Below, in pieces: positions 9,478 through 18,114 of a stretch of 64,000 nucleotides of DNA (positions are counted from its first letter, which is position 1; each line of letters opens with the position of its first letter). A program made the position numbers and the translations under genes. A model generated the notes under the pieces. The model saw nothing but the letters and a program-made list of their open reading frames with translations, was not told the DNA's origin and did not search any database. Source of the DNA: Yoonia sp. GPGPB17 (GTDB lineage: Bacteria > Pseudomonadota > Alphaproteobacteria > Rhodobacterales > Rhodobacteraceae); assembly GCF_037892195.1 (NCBI RefSeq), contig NZ_JATACI010000002.1:1240001-1304000 (forward strand), written 5' to 3'.

Positions 9478-10227
9478 ATGTTTGATTACAGTCTCACTGC
9501 CTATCTGGCCCTTTTCGCTGCTTCGCTTCTTGTCGGCTTCTCGAAAACCTCGGTGGGCGGCATGGTGATACTTGCCGTACCGTTGGTTGCGATAGGATTT
9601 CCCGCCAAAGACTCAATCGGCATTCTGTTGCCGATCATGGTTTTCGGCGACATCATGGCGGTGATCTACTACCGCCGATCCTGTGACTGGTCGATTATCC
9701 TGAAGTTCTTTCCGATAACTGCCATCGGCATATTGATTGGCTACTTTCTGCTAGATCTGATCAATCCCGACATCTTCAGCATAGTACTTGGCGTCATCAT
9801 CACCGTGATGCTGGTTGCGGGTTATCTTATAGAGGGCAAAGAACTAAAAGCGCGGCAGGGTCTGATCTATCGTTGGATTGTGGGTATTCTTGTTGGTATC
9901 GCCTCTATGATGGCGAACGCAGCTGGACCGCTTCTTGGGATCTACTTCCTCCAGCTTGGACTTAGCAAAAGAGAATTCATCGGCACACGCAGCTGGTACT
10001 TCCTGGTGCTGAACCTGTTCAAAGTGCCGTTTTCGATCAGCCTTGGCCTAATCACGCCCGAAACATTCGCCCTAAACCTATTGTTCTTGCCGGTAATCAT
10101 TCTCGGCGCTGTCGTTGGCTACATGGTGATCGGGATGATCAATACCAATGTTTTCAAGACAATTATCCGAATTGCCGCAGGGATCACTGCAGTACGGCTT
10201 ATTTATGTAGGAATTACAAGCTTGTAG
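9478..10227 (+). CDS. TSUP (TauE/SafE) family membrane permease
   Basis: 249 residues, almost entirely hydrophobic, with about eight predicted helices in two similar halves. The first half starts LLVGFSKTSVGGM and the second has GIASMMANAAGPLLGIYF, the glycine/asparagine-rich signatures of the TSUP family (sulfite, sulfonate or organic-anion transport). It lies between the PKS and thioesterase genes in the same orientation, which suggests export of the product or supply or removal of an anionic intermediate. The substrate cannot be deduced. The ORF is intact. Confidence 0.8.
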   Translation: MFDYSLTAYLALFAASLLVGFSKTSVGGMVILAVPLVAIGFPAKDSIGILLPIMVFGDIMAVIYYRRSCDWSIILKFFPITAIGILIGYFLLDLINPDIFSIVLGVIITVMLVAGYLIEGKELKARQGLIYRWIVGILVGIASMMANAAGPLLGIYFLQLGLSKREFIGTRSWYFLVLNLFKVPFSISLGLITPETFALNLLFLPVIILGAVVGYMVIGMINTNVFKTIIRIAAGITAVRLIYVGITSL

Positions 10228-10242
10228 ATCAAAAGGAGCAAG

Positions 10243-10974
10243 GTGGTGAATGCATGTTTTGAACCTTTGAACGGCATAGCCGCACCGCGGCGTACTCTCT
10301 TTGTCTTTCCACATGCTGGTAGCAGTCCCAATGCCTATCGTTGGTTGTGCGCAGCGCTGCCTGACACGCGACTCTTTTGTCTCTCGCTTCCTGGGCGCGG
10401 TGCTCGGTTGTCTGAACCTCCTTTGCAGCGCATGGACGACATATTTGCCGACGACCTAACTGCGAAGATTCTTTCACTTGGGGGAGATGAGTTCGCCTTT
10501 TTTGGCCATAGTATGGGTGGCTGGATCGCGCATGAAGCCGCGCAGCGCCTCGCACGCTGCGGCGAACTATTGCCGCGAGTCATGCATCTGTCTGCCAGCC
10601 GTTCACCTTCAAAGGGTTATCCTGCACCATATCTTCACCAACTGTCGCAAGAGGCACTGCGAAATCACGTCACCACGCTTGCGCGGGCTGATGGCGCTGA
10701 GGTGCCTGACACACAGATTTTTGAACTGCTTGAGCAAACAATCCGCAGTGATCTTCAAATCATCGAAGATCACAACGCAGGCAGACCGATCCGGCTCGGT
10801 ACAGAGCTTCACTGCTACGTTGGTACTCGGGACACACAGGTGACTCCGAAAGATGTCTTAGGCTGGCAGGAGTGTACAAACCGCGCGCTGGATATGGACA
10901 TGATCCCGGGCGGGCATTTTTATTTTGTCCACGAAGCGTCGCGGCTGCAACTTGTCCGAAGCCTTATGCAATGA
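10243..10974 (+). CDS. Type II thioesterase (alpha/beta hydrolase)
   Basis: 243 residues, thioesterase II family. The nucleophile elbow is GHSMGGW with Ser90. A late DTQVTP Asp and GGHFYFV His complete the triad. LFVFPHAGSS near residue 25 is the family's N-terminal block. It would clear mis-primed or stalled acyl groups from the PCP and ACP. The start is GTG 10243 or 10246 behind AAAGGAG. Its stop overlaps the PPTase ATG at 10971 (ATGA). Confidence 0.88.
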   Translation: MVNACFEPLNGIAAPRRTLFVFPHAGSSPNAYRWLCAALPDTRLFCLSLPGRGARLSEPPLQRMDDIFADDLTAKILSLGGDEFAFFGHSMGGWIAHEAAQRLARCGELLPRVMHLSASRSPSKGYPAPYLHQLSQEALRNHVTTLARADGAEVPDTQIFELLEQTIRSDLQIIEDHNAGRPIRLGTELHCYVGTRDTQVTPKDVLGWQECTNRALDMDMIPGGHFYFVHEASRLQLVRSLMQ

Positions 10975-11753
10975 CTGAATTGGCTCTCCCCGGCGTGTTC
11001 CTCCTGGAAAATCGCCTCCTCTGTGAGCGTTTCCTGCGGTCTGTCAGCACAACTTCCGACATCGAATGTGCTGACAGACAACACGACCCGACGGTCCGCC
11101 GCGTCGTGCTTGCCGGGAGACTGATGGTTCGGTCAATCCTAAGACAGGTCGTAGGTTTTGATCCATGCAATCGGCTTAGGCGGTCCTTTCTTCAGAAACC
11201 CTACCTTCCAGACTGCGACGTGCACTTTAACCTTTCAAACAGCCGCAAGGCCGTCGCCGTTGTGGTGGCGCGTGGCCATCAGTGCGGCGTTGACATTGAA
11301 CCTCTTCATCCATCCGGAAATCTGAAAGATGTTGCGACAGCATTCATGTCGGCGTCGGAGTACCAAAACCTTGCCAGCAAGAGGACCTCTCATGACCGAT
11401 CATGGTTTTTCGTAGAAGCATGGTCGCGAAAAGAGGCATTCCTAAAGGCACTTGGCGTAGGGCTCGCGTTTCCGCCCGACAAAGTAGAGTTTTTTCCTAG
11501 TGGTCGTTCCACGCAAGACCTTTGGTACTCTGAAACCACAGGATTGACAGTGCGCACCTTTCGCATGCTGGGTCACGCGTTGTCCGTTTGCCTGCACGAC
11601 GAACAGATGCCCACGCTGCGCTTGTACCAGCTGAATCCTGATTGTTTGGAGGTTGACACAGCAATCGAAACGCGCCCGGCGTCCGTGAAACACACGGGAA
11701 TTCACATCTTGGACCAATCTTTTCCGTTCCCTTCGCAAGGAGTGCGACAATGA
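10971..11753 (+). CDS. Sfp-type 4'-phosphopantetheinyl transferase
   Basis: 260 residues from the ATG at 10971 (the frame is open further upstream, but this start overlaps the thioesterase stop). Diagnostic motifs are CGVDIE (residues ~104-109, metal binding) and WSRKEAFLKALG (~151-162, WxxKEA). FNLSNSRKAVA corresponds to the conserved (F)SxSH-like block, with Arg-Lys in place of the usual His. It would convert the apo PCP and ACP of this cluster to holo forms. The stop overlaps the aconitase-like start by ATGA. Confidence 0.88.
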   Translation: MTELALPGVFLLENRLLCERFLRSVSTTSDIECADRQHDPTVRRVVLAGRLMVRSILRQVVGFDPCNRLRRSFLQKPYLPDCDVHFNLSNSRKAVAVVVARGHQCGVDIEPLHPSGNLKDVATAFMSASEYQNLASKRTSHDRSWFFVEAWSRKEAFLKALGVGLAFPPDKVEFFPSGRSTQDLWYSETTGLTVRTFRMLGHALSVCLHDEQMPTLRLYQLNPDCLEVDTAIETRPASVKHTGIHILDQSFPFPSQGVRQ

Positions 11754-14428
11754 CCAATGCCTTCCAAACATTCCACATAAATGATGACCACTCTTCCGAC
11801 AAATTGCTGACAGCGGTGGATATTCATCAGTTGGGGGCTGATCTCAAACTTATGCCATACACCCAACGGATTGTCTTAGAGAATGTCTTCAGAAACCGTG
11901 ACGAGGTTGAAGACTATGAGAAACAGGTCTCCGCATTGCTCAATTGGCGCAACAGTGACACGGTATCACAGGACATCGATTTTCGACCGGCTCGTGTACT
12001 ATTGCAAGACTTTCTAGGGACAGCTGCGCTGGTTGATCTGGCGACAATGCGTGACGAACTGGCCGAACGCGGTGGAGACCCAAGGCAGGTAAACCCAAAA
12101 GTTCCGGTTGATTTGGTGATTGATCACTCAATCCAAGTTGACCGCGCGAGTGGTCGCGACATCGTTGGGCACAACATGGAAATGGAATTCGAGCGCAATG
12201 CCGAGCGCTATTCATTCCTTAAGTGGTGCCAAGTCGCCTTTGATAACTTGCGCCTCATTCCTCCGGGCAATGGCATTGTGCACCAGATAAATCTGGAATT
12301 CCTCAGCCATCTTGTGATGGAAGAACATGATCGTTCGGGTCCAGCACTCGTCTATCCTGACACAGTACTTGGTACGGACTCTCACACGCCCATGGTCAAT
12401 GGTCTGGGGGTTCTCGGGTGGGGGGTCGGAGGGATTGAGGCCGAGGCTGCGATGCTAGGCGAACCTATGTCTATTCCGTTTCCTGACACATTAGGTGTTC
12501 GGTTGATTGGTCGCCCAAGTTCCGAAATTGGTGCCACCGACCTTGTGTTGCGCATTGTCGAGCGATTGCGAAAAGTTGGGGTTGTTGGTCGGTTCCTTGA
12601 GTTTACTGGGCCAGGTGTTTCGCATCTTTCTGCCGCAGACCGATGTACAATCGCAAACATGACCCCGGAATTTGGTTCAACCACAAGTCTGTTTCCCGTG
12701 GACGAGACGACACTACAATACTTCATACTCACTGGTCGAGGCGCAGCGAATGTCGCGCGACTAAAGGCTTTGACAAGGCGTATGGGGCTCTTCTCGGCGC
12801 CGGATGCGCCAGAACCAGATTTTCGGCAAATGGTAGAGATTGATCTATCCGACATCGGACTGACAATGGCAGGACCACGTCGACCCCAAGACAGCATCGC
12901 CCTAAAAGATGTAGCACATGTTGCTGAAACTGAAGCTGTCTCGGAGTGCTTTGCAGAAGCCGCCAAAGCTGATGCCTTCGGTGATGGCGCGATAGTGATA
13001 GCTGCGATCACGTCTTGCACCAATACATCAAATCCGCATGGTATGATCACCGCAGGGATTCTTGCGCGAAACGCGGCGCTGCGTGGCCTGCGCGGGAAAC
13101 CTTGGGTGAAGATGTCACTTGCTCCGGGTTCCCAAGCTGTATCGCGCTATCTTGATGACGCAGGGCTGAAGGATGCGCTGGCTCAAGTTGGATTTAACCT
13201 GGTTGGCTTCGGCTGCACGACCTGCATTGGCAATTCAGGACCACTTTTGCCAGGGATCAGTGACAGAATTTCCGAGCAAAACCTTACAGCCGCAGCAGTT
13301 CTTTCGGGCAATCGCAACTTTGAAGGTCGCATTCATGATGACGTAAAGATGAACTTCCTGGCATCACCTGCCCTTGTAGTTGCTTATGCAATCGCTGGTC
13401 ATATCGGTCGAGATTTGGTCGAAGAGCCGCTGGGTTATGGTGAAGCCGGCGAACCGATTCATCTCTTTGACCTCTGGCCAAGCCGAGATGAAGTGGAAGC
13501 CGAAGTACTTCGATCGGTCCGGCAAGAGCATTTTTCAGCAACATACGCCAACGCTTTGGAAGGTGACGCGAATTGGAACACGCTTGCCGTCGACTCATCT
13601 GATCGGTTTCCCTGGCGGGCACAGTCCGGCTACATTGAACGCTCACCTTACATCTCGACCGAACGCCAACTCATTGAAGATAACGTATTGATCGAAGGTG
13701 CACATGTGCTGGCGATGTTAGGCGACTCCATAAACACGGACCATATTGCGCCAGCCGGTCAAATTCCCGCAAGCAGCCCCGCCGGTCAATATCTCCTAAG
13801 AAACGGCGAACGCCCGCATTTGCTGAATTCCTATGGTACGCGCCGCGGTAGCCACTCCGTGTCAGTACGTTGTATCTTTGCCAACAAGAGGTTGTCCAAT
13901 CTTATGACGCCCGGCGCCGCCGGTGGCATAACGCGACATGTTCCGACAGCCGAAGAGATGACCGTCTTTGGAGCTGCTTGCCGCTATCGTGACGATGGAA
14001 CGCCCATGGTCGTGATTGCCGGACATGACTATGGCGCAGGCTCGTCCCGCGATTGGGCGGCAAAGGGTCCTCATATGCTTGGGATCCGAGCAATCCTAGC
14101 GCGAAGTTTTGAACGCATTCATCGTGCCAATCTGGTTGGGATGGGTGTGTTGCCCCTACTTTTCCCCGAAGGTGAGAGCCATCAAAGCTACGGATTAAAC
14201 GGGAATGAGATCGTGTCTGTTCGGATTGATCTGACTCAACCCCAGTGGCTTGCAAAAGTGGAACGTCGCGATGCCGAACGTCTTGTGAGGTTCGACGCCC
14301 CCGTCGCGATCAGCACAAGCCGTGAGAAAAGCTACTTTCGGGAAGGTGGCCTCTTAAATTCTGTCCTTCGCAGAATGCTGCCTGCCCCTCAGACACGATC
14401 AAATTTGGTCAAGGAGCAATCAAAATGA
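11750..14428 (+). CDS. Aconitase-family (AcnA/IRP-type) hydratase embedded in the biosynthetic operon
   Basis: 892 residues, full length for AcnA-type aconitases, unbroken. The three [4Fe-4S] ligands are present with canonical spacing: Cys423 (SCTNTSNP), Cys489 and Cys492 (GCTTCIGNSG). The C-terminal swivel domain retains GDSINTDHIAPAG, NSYGTRRG and the active-site loop GAGSSRDWAAKG. A usual RGTFANIR-like segment reads RCIFANKR here, a local divergence near the active site. It overlaps the PPTase upstream and the thioester reductase downstream by ATGA, so it is co-translated with pathway enzymes. Possible roles are a second, inhibitor-tolerant aconitase, or a dedicated isomerase/hydratase such as the phosphinomethylmalate isomerase of bialaphos biosynthesis. 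The housekeeping aconitase is presumably elsewhere. Confidence 0.88.
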   Translation: MTNAFQTFHINDDHSSDKLLTAVDIHQLGADLKLMPYTQRIVLENVFRNRDEVEDYEKQVSALLNWRNSDTVSQDIDFRPARVLLQDFLGTAALVDLATMRDELAERGGDPRQVNPKVPVDLVIDHSIQVDRASGRDIVGHNMEMEFERNAERYSFLKWCQVAFDNLRLIPPGNGIVHQINLEFLSHLVMEEHDRSGPALVYPDTVLGTDSHTPMVNGLGVLGWGVGGIEAEAAMLGEPMSIPFPDTLGVRLIGRPSSEIGATDLVLRIVERLRKVGVVGRFLEFTGPGVSHLSAADRCTIANMTPEFGSTTSLFPVDETTLQYFILTGRGAANVARLKALTRRMGLFSAPDAPEPDFRQMVEIDLSDIGLTMAGPRRPQDSIALKDVAHVAETEAVSECFAEAAKADAFGDGAIVIAAITSCTNTSNPHGMITAGILARNAALRGLRGKPWVKMSLAPGSQAVSRYLDDAGLKDALAQVGFNLVGFGCTTCIGNSGPLLPGISDRISEQNLTAAAVLSGNRNFEGRIHDDVKMNFLASPALVVAYAIAGHIGRDLVEEPLGYGEAGEPIHLFDLWPSRDEVEAEVLRSVRQEHFSATYANALEGDANWNTLAVDSSDRFPWRAQSGYIERSPYISTERQLIEDNVLIEGAHVLAMLGDSINTDHIAPAGQIPASSPAGQYLLRNGERPHLLNSYGTRRGSHSVSVRCIFANKRLSNLMTPGAAGGITRHVPTAEEMTVFGAACRYRDDGTPMVVIAGHDYGAGSSRDWAAKGPHMLGIRAILARSFERIHRANLVGMGVLPLLFPEGESHQSYGLNGNEIVSVRIDLTQPQWLAKVERRDAERLVRFDAPVAISTSREKSYFREGGLLNSVLRRMLPAPQTRSNLVKEQSK

Positions 14429-15539
14429 AAGATGCAGCTCAGGAAGCGGCCCTGCTTGTTACTGGGGGTACTGGTTTTGTCGGCTCACATCTGGTGGACA
14501 GCCTTGCTCGACTCCATCCAAACGCGCGTTTCGTGTTTTTGGCCCGTGATATAGAGCGATTTGAAGAACGACTGACGGCAGCAGAAGAAACCTACCAACT
14601 AAAGAGTCTTAACGGCCTGAGGTACGACGTGATGGAGGCCGACATTGCGGCTCCTGGATTAGGGCTTTCCGACGCTGGCCGCGCCAAGTTAGAGGCAGAG
14701 ATTGACACCGTTTTTCATGTTGCCGCGCAGGTCAATCACTTGCATAGCTACGATACTCTCAAATGTGCAAACGTCGAAAGCACATTGGAACTGCTGCAGC
14801 TCTCAAAACCAAAGCGACCTAAGGTAATCAACTTTGTTTCCACACTGGGGGCCGCTGTGCGAAGGGGTATTGACGGTCGGTTGAACGAGGACTTTCCAGA
14901 CGGGACCCCGATCAGTTCCGATATGGGATATTTTCAGACAAAGTGGGCATCCGAGCGATTGTTATCACAGTTCCACTTGAGTGGCGGGAAAGCGAATATC
15001 TTCAGATTGGGCCGAATTGTCGGGTCGGCTGAAACTGGAAGATGCCTGTTTCAGGACAACCAGCTTTTCCTGCTGCTGCGGGGCGTATTGATGATGGGGT
15101 GTGCCCCCGATCTCGACCGGGTGTTTAACTTAACTCCGGCCCCAGTTGCGGGCAACATTATGGCTCTTGAACGTTTTACGCATGACGGTGGCCTGCTCTT
15201 AACGTGTTTAACAATACGGGTTACCTCACGTGGCGTGAGATGATCGTGCGGCTTTCTGCGATGCTTTCCCCAATTGACCTTGTGCCTTTCGCGCAATGGC
15301 AGGAGCGCATTGCAAAGCTTGATCCGTCGAATCCCATTTCACGGCTCGCGCCTCTCTATCTCAGGCCAGATGCCGAACAGAAAATGTTGAGTTCGGCGAA
15401 CAATATTCAAGAGTATGATTGTCGTTTAAGTACGCGGATCATGAATGAGGAGGGTCTGAAGTACCCAAGCGATCTTGTATCGCTGTTCGATGTCCATGTT
15501 GCGTATATGGATGCAGAAGGCTTTTGGGATCGGACGTAG
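14425..15539 (+). CDS. Discrete thioester reductase (SDR superfamily), frame break near 15187-15193
   Basis: About 370 residues in two frames. 14425-~15190 has the NAD(P)-binding start LLVTGGTGFVGSHLVDSL and the catalytic YFQTK. The frame from ~15192 continues NVFNNTGYLTWREMIVRL to the stop at 15539. One missing base in GGTGGCC joins them. The resemblance is to the terminal reductase domains of NRPS/PKS and of fatty-acid/aryl-acid reductases, which release carrier-bound acyl chains as aldehydes or alcohols. Reductive product release is therefore likely. It is coupled to the aconitase-like gene by ATGA. Confidence 0.8.
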
Positions 15540-15579
15540 TAATTCTGACGTCCCATTTCCTTCGGTGCCCTTCTTGGAG

Positions 15580-15777
15580 TTTACCGCATCTGACACTGTG
15601 GCCCCTTCCAGAGCAAAACAGGAGCTTGGGCTCTCGAGCATAACTGCGCTTGTGCATCGCGAGAATTCTGCGTCGCGAGGCCTAGCTGAACGCCTGGGTG
15701 GTGAACTGGACGCTGGAGCAGTTCCGCCATACTGGTCGCCAAACTCTGTGTTGTATCGTTTTCAACTGATGGCATGA
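15580..15777 (+). pseudogene. Remnant of a GNAT acetyltransferase (C-terminal part only)
   Basis: An open frame ending at TGA 15775 encodes ELGLSSITALVHRENSASR then GLAERLGGELD and VLYRF. This is the typical C-terminal half of a RimJ-like GNAT: acetyl-CoA pocket helix, N-x-x-S/A-x-x-L-A-E-R-L-G and final Y-R. No N-terminal half is found upstream; the thioester reductase sits there instead. It looks like the truncated edge of a gene disrupted when the island arrived. This stretch (15540-15852) holds no other gene that I can see. Confidence 0.6.
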
Positions 15778-15852
15778 CGGATCGGACATTTGGACAGTGC
15801 GCAGCATAGTTCACGACGGGCTCTTAGCAGTGGTTCGCTTCGCGCGACTTCA

Positions 15853-16944
15853 TCAACGCGCAAACACAAAGCACCGGTCACGGCGGATCATCAGCCAGAG
15901 CGGCACGCCTGGTTTGGGCAGAAAAACCGAAGGGACAACGGCCTTCAGGATCGCGCCATCGAAATCCATGCGGAACTCGACCAGACTGGACGCCCCCATG
16001 AACCGCGCCCGTTCGACAACGCCGCGCGCAGCCGTCCCTTCCACCGGGGTCGGGCTGGGGCCCCGACCTGCGCGATCAAACTCGATCTTCAGGTGCTGGG
16101 GGCGGATCACGATATCGACATCGGTGCCATCAGGGACACCAGGCGCAAGGAACTGGCCAAAGGGGGTATCCGTCAAAGCCCCTTCAACTTTACCACGGAT
16201 CACGTTGATATCACTAAAAAAGGCCGCCGCCTGAATGTCGATTGGCGCATTGTAGATGTTATAGGGCGCGCCCTGCTGCACGATTTTACCGTCACGCATC
16301 AGTGCAATCTCATCGGCCATACGCATTGCCTCGCCCGGCTCATGCGTGACCAGCAACACAGCGGTGCCTTCGCTCTTGAGAACCTCCAGCGTTTCGTCGC
16401 GGATATCATCGCGCAAGCGATCATCAAGGCCCGAAAACGGCTCGTCCATCAGCATGATCTGCGGGCGTGGGGCAAGCGCCCGGGCAAGGGCAACCCGCTG
16501 TTGCTCACCGCCTGACAGCTGATGCGGATAGTCGTCAATATGGCTAGACATGCCGACCTTCTTGAGCAACGCATGCACCCGATCCGTCACTTTACGTCCG
16601 GCAAGGCCGAAGGCCACGTTCTGCGCGACTGTCAAATGCGGGAACAAGGCAAAGTCCTGGAACATCAGTCCGATATTGCGTTGTTCGGGCGGTAGCGTCA
16701 TGCGGGCATCGCAGACCAGCTTGCCATCAACGTGGATAGACCCGCGGTCCTGACCTTCCACCCCGGCAATAATGCGCAAGGTCGTCGATTTACCGCAGCC
16801 CGATGGCCCCAAAAGGCAGGTAACCTGCCCCGGCATGACCGTCAGGCTCACATCATCCACCACGCGGCGGCCGCCAAAGTCTTTGACGATGTTCTTAATC
16901 TCAAGGCGGGGGGCTTGCATGGGGGCGGGCTTTATCCCTGACAA
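15853..16944 (-). CDS. ABC transporter ATP-binding protein (iron/sulfate/polyamine MOI type)
   Basis: 363 residues. Walker A is GPSGCGKST (~48-56), the Q-loop FQDFALFPH, the signature LSGGEQQRVALARAL, Walker B IMLMDEP and the H-loop VTHEP. A C-terminal regulatory TOBE-like domain (from ~245) contains VDIVIRPQHLKI. The FbpC/PotA class is indicated, with ferric iron the most likely substrate by resemblance. No permease or binding protein lies beside it, so the partner genes are elsewhere or were separated. ATG 16944 is used, and an internal ATG at 16920 is possible. Confidence 0.82.
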   Translation of the reverse strand: MSGIKPAPMQAPRLEIKNIVKDFGGRRVVDDVSLTVMPGQVTCLLGPSGCGKSTTLRIIAGVEGQDRGSIHVDGKLVCDARMTLPPEQRNIGLMFQDFALFPHLTVAQNVAFGLAGRKVTDRVHALLKKVGMSSHIDDYPHQLSGGEQQRVALARALAPRPQIMLMDEPFSGLDDRLRDDIRDETLEVLKSEGTAVLLVTHEPGEAMRMADEIALMRDGKIVQQGAPYNIYNAPIDIQAAAFFSDINVIRGKVEGALTDTPFGQFLAPGVPDGTDVDIVIRPQHLKIEFDRAGRGPSPTPVEGTAARGVVERARFMGASSLVEFRMDFDGAILKAVVPSVFLPKPGVPLWLMIRRDRCFVFAR

Positions 16945-16992
16945 AAACTATTGGGCATAGCGCACCTAACAACAGTTGGACGGCGGGGCAAG

Positions 16993-18114
16993 TCAGGTCA
17001 ATACAAAAGGCAGGCTCGCCACGACCCGCCCATTGACCTGCGCATGGAGTTGATGCGGGCCGGGATAGAGCCGAAATGTCGTCGCGTTGTCTTTGAACAC
17101 ATGGCGCTTGGTCAGAATTAGCGGCACCCCAGCCTAGGCGTTCACCACCTTTAGCTTAAAGACCTTGGGCGCCAGCGCGCCATTGGCCTTCATGAAATCA
17201 ATCACATAGTCCACGATCAATGGCGCATCTTTTGCTGGTGTGATCGTCATATGAATGTCTGCGGCATCGCCCCGGGCAACGGTATCTGGCGTGATCGCGA
17301 AATCCGTCAGGTTGACGTTTACATTGTGGTCATACCCCAGATGCGCCATCGCCCCCGGATGTCCGGCTTTGATCAAACCGCGCAGGGCATGTTTGCGCAT
17401 CCACGCGAGTTCTTTGCCATCCTGTGTTCCTGCCGTCTGCCAAGCCGACAACCGGTCAATAACCACTTCTGGCTCAATTTTTGTGATATCGTTCAGATGA
17501 TTGGCGACTGACCGGGTCACGAACCGCGTTGGGTCCGCATGCAATTGATCAAGAAGTGGAAGGGTTTGCGCGGGCGTCAACCCAATGGCCTGCCCCCACG
17601 GCAGTTTCGGCCGCGTCCCTTCACTGACCAACCGGCGCACATGATAGTTGTCGTGGCCGAGCCATTCATCTTGCATCCGCGCCAAGGTCTCATCTGGCCA
17701 GCGGTTCAGGAACGCCCGGATCGAGAACTCCATCGAAAAGCGTTGTGTGATCGCGGTGAGCATATCCAGCGACAGTTGCAAATGCGCTTCCAGCCCATGG
17801 GTTTCGACATAGACGCCGAGGGGCGCGTAGATGAAATGACCAAAATCATCGTCGCTGAGGCTCGGATCTAGAGGCGGCGGTAAGGCTGTCAGGATCGCAT
17901 CGCAAGCACTTGGAAAGTCGTCTGGCAGATAGGTGGCCAAAACCGCGGCGATCAGATTGATCCGCTCTTTCAACGCCAGTGGCCCCATCTGCGAAAGAAC
18001 GTCTTTCACAAAAGGGGCGGACGCAAAAACGCCCGCCTCTTCAAAGTGCTGCCCTAACTGCCCCACTGTCGTGGGGTTAAACAGCTGATCGTTGAGGCTA
18101 AAGTTTTGAGCCAT
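16993..18114 (-). CDS. DNA alkylation repair (AlkD-like HEAT) protein with in-frame TAG at 17134-17136
   Basis: Starting at ATG 18114, about 326 residues of HEAT-like helices (GPLALKERINLIAAVLATYLP, then FVTRSVANHLNDI and LRGLIKAGHPGAMAHLGYD) match the AlkD-related family that removes alkylated bases. The frame meets TAG at 17134, then continues without a break for 46 codons (LILTKRHVFKDNATTFRLYP, then GPHQLHAQVNGRVVASLPF) to TGA at 16993. That tail is the family's normal C-terminal beta-rich extension, so the TAG interrupts a gene still under constraint, or is a base error. The start overlaps the SDR stop by one base (TGATG). Confidence 0.75.

Noticed and set aside
4519..15540. Phosphonate (bialaphos-like) pathway suggested by an aconitase-type isomerase
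   Set aside because: No PEP mutase, phosphonopyruvate decarboxylase or related genes are present in the block.
16950..16961. A 12-base match with 4241-4252, considered as island end repeats
   Set aside because: Twelve-base matches are expected many times by chance in 64 kb, and the second copy lies beyond the acetyltransferase remnant and inside the ABC gene upstream region.
17134..17136. Pyrrolysine or suppressor readthrough of TAG
   Set aside because: No pyl genes or suppressor tRNA are seen in the window, and a TAA occurs in a comparable position in nuoG, which points to base errors or point mutation.
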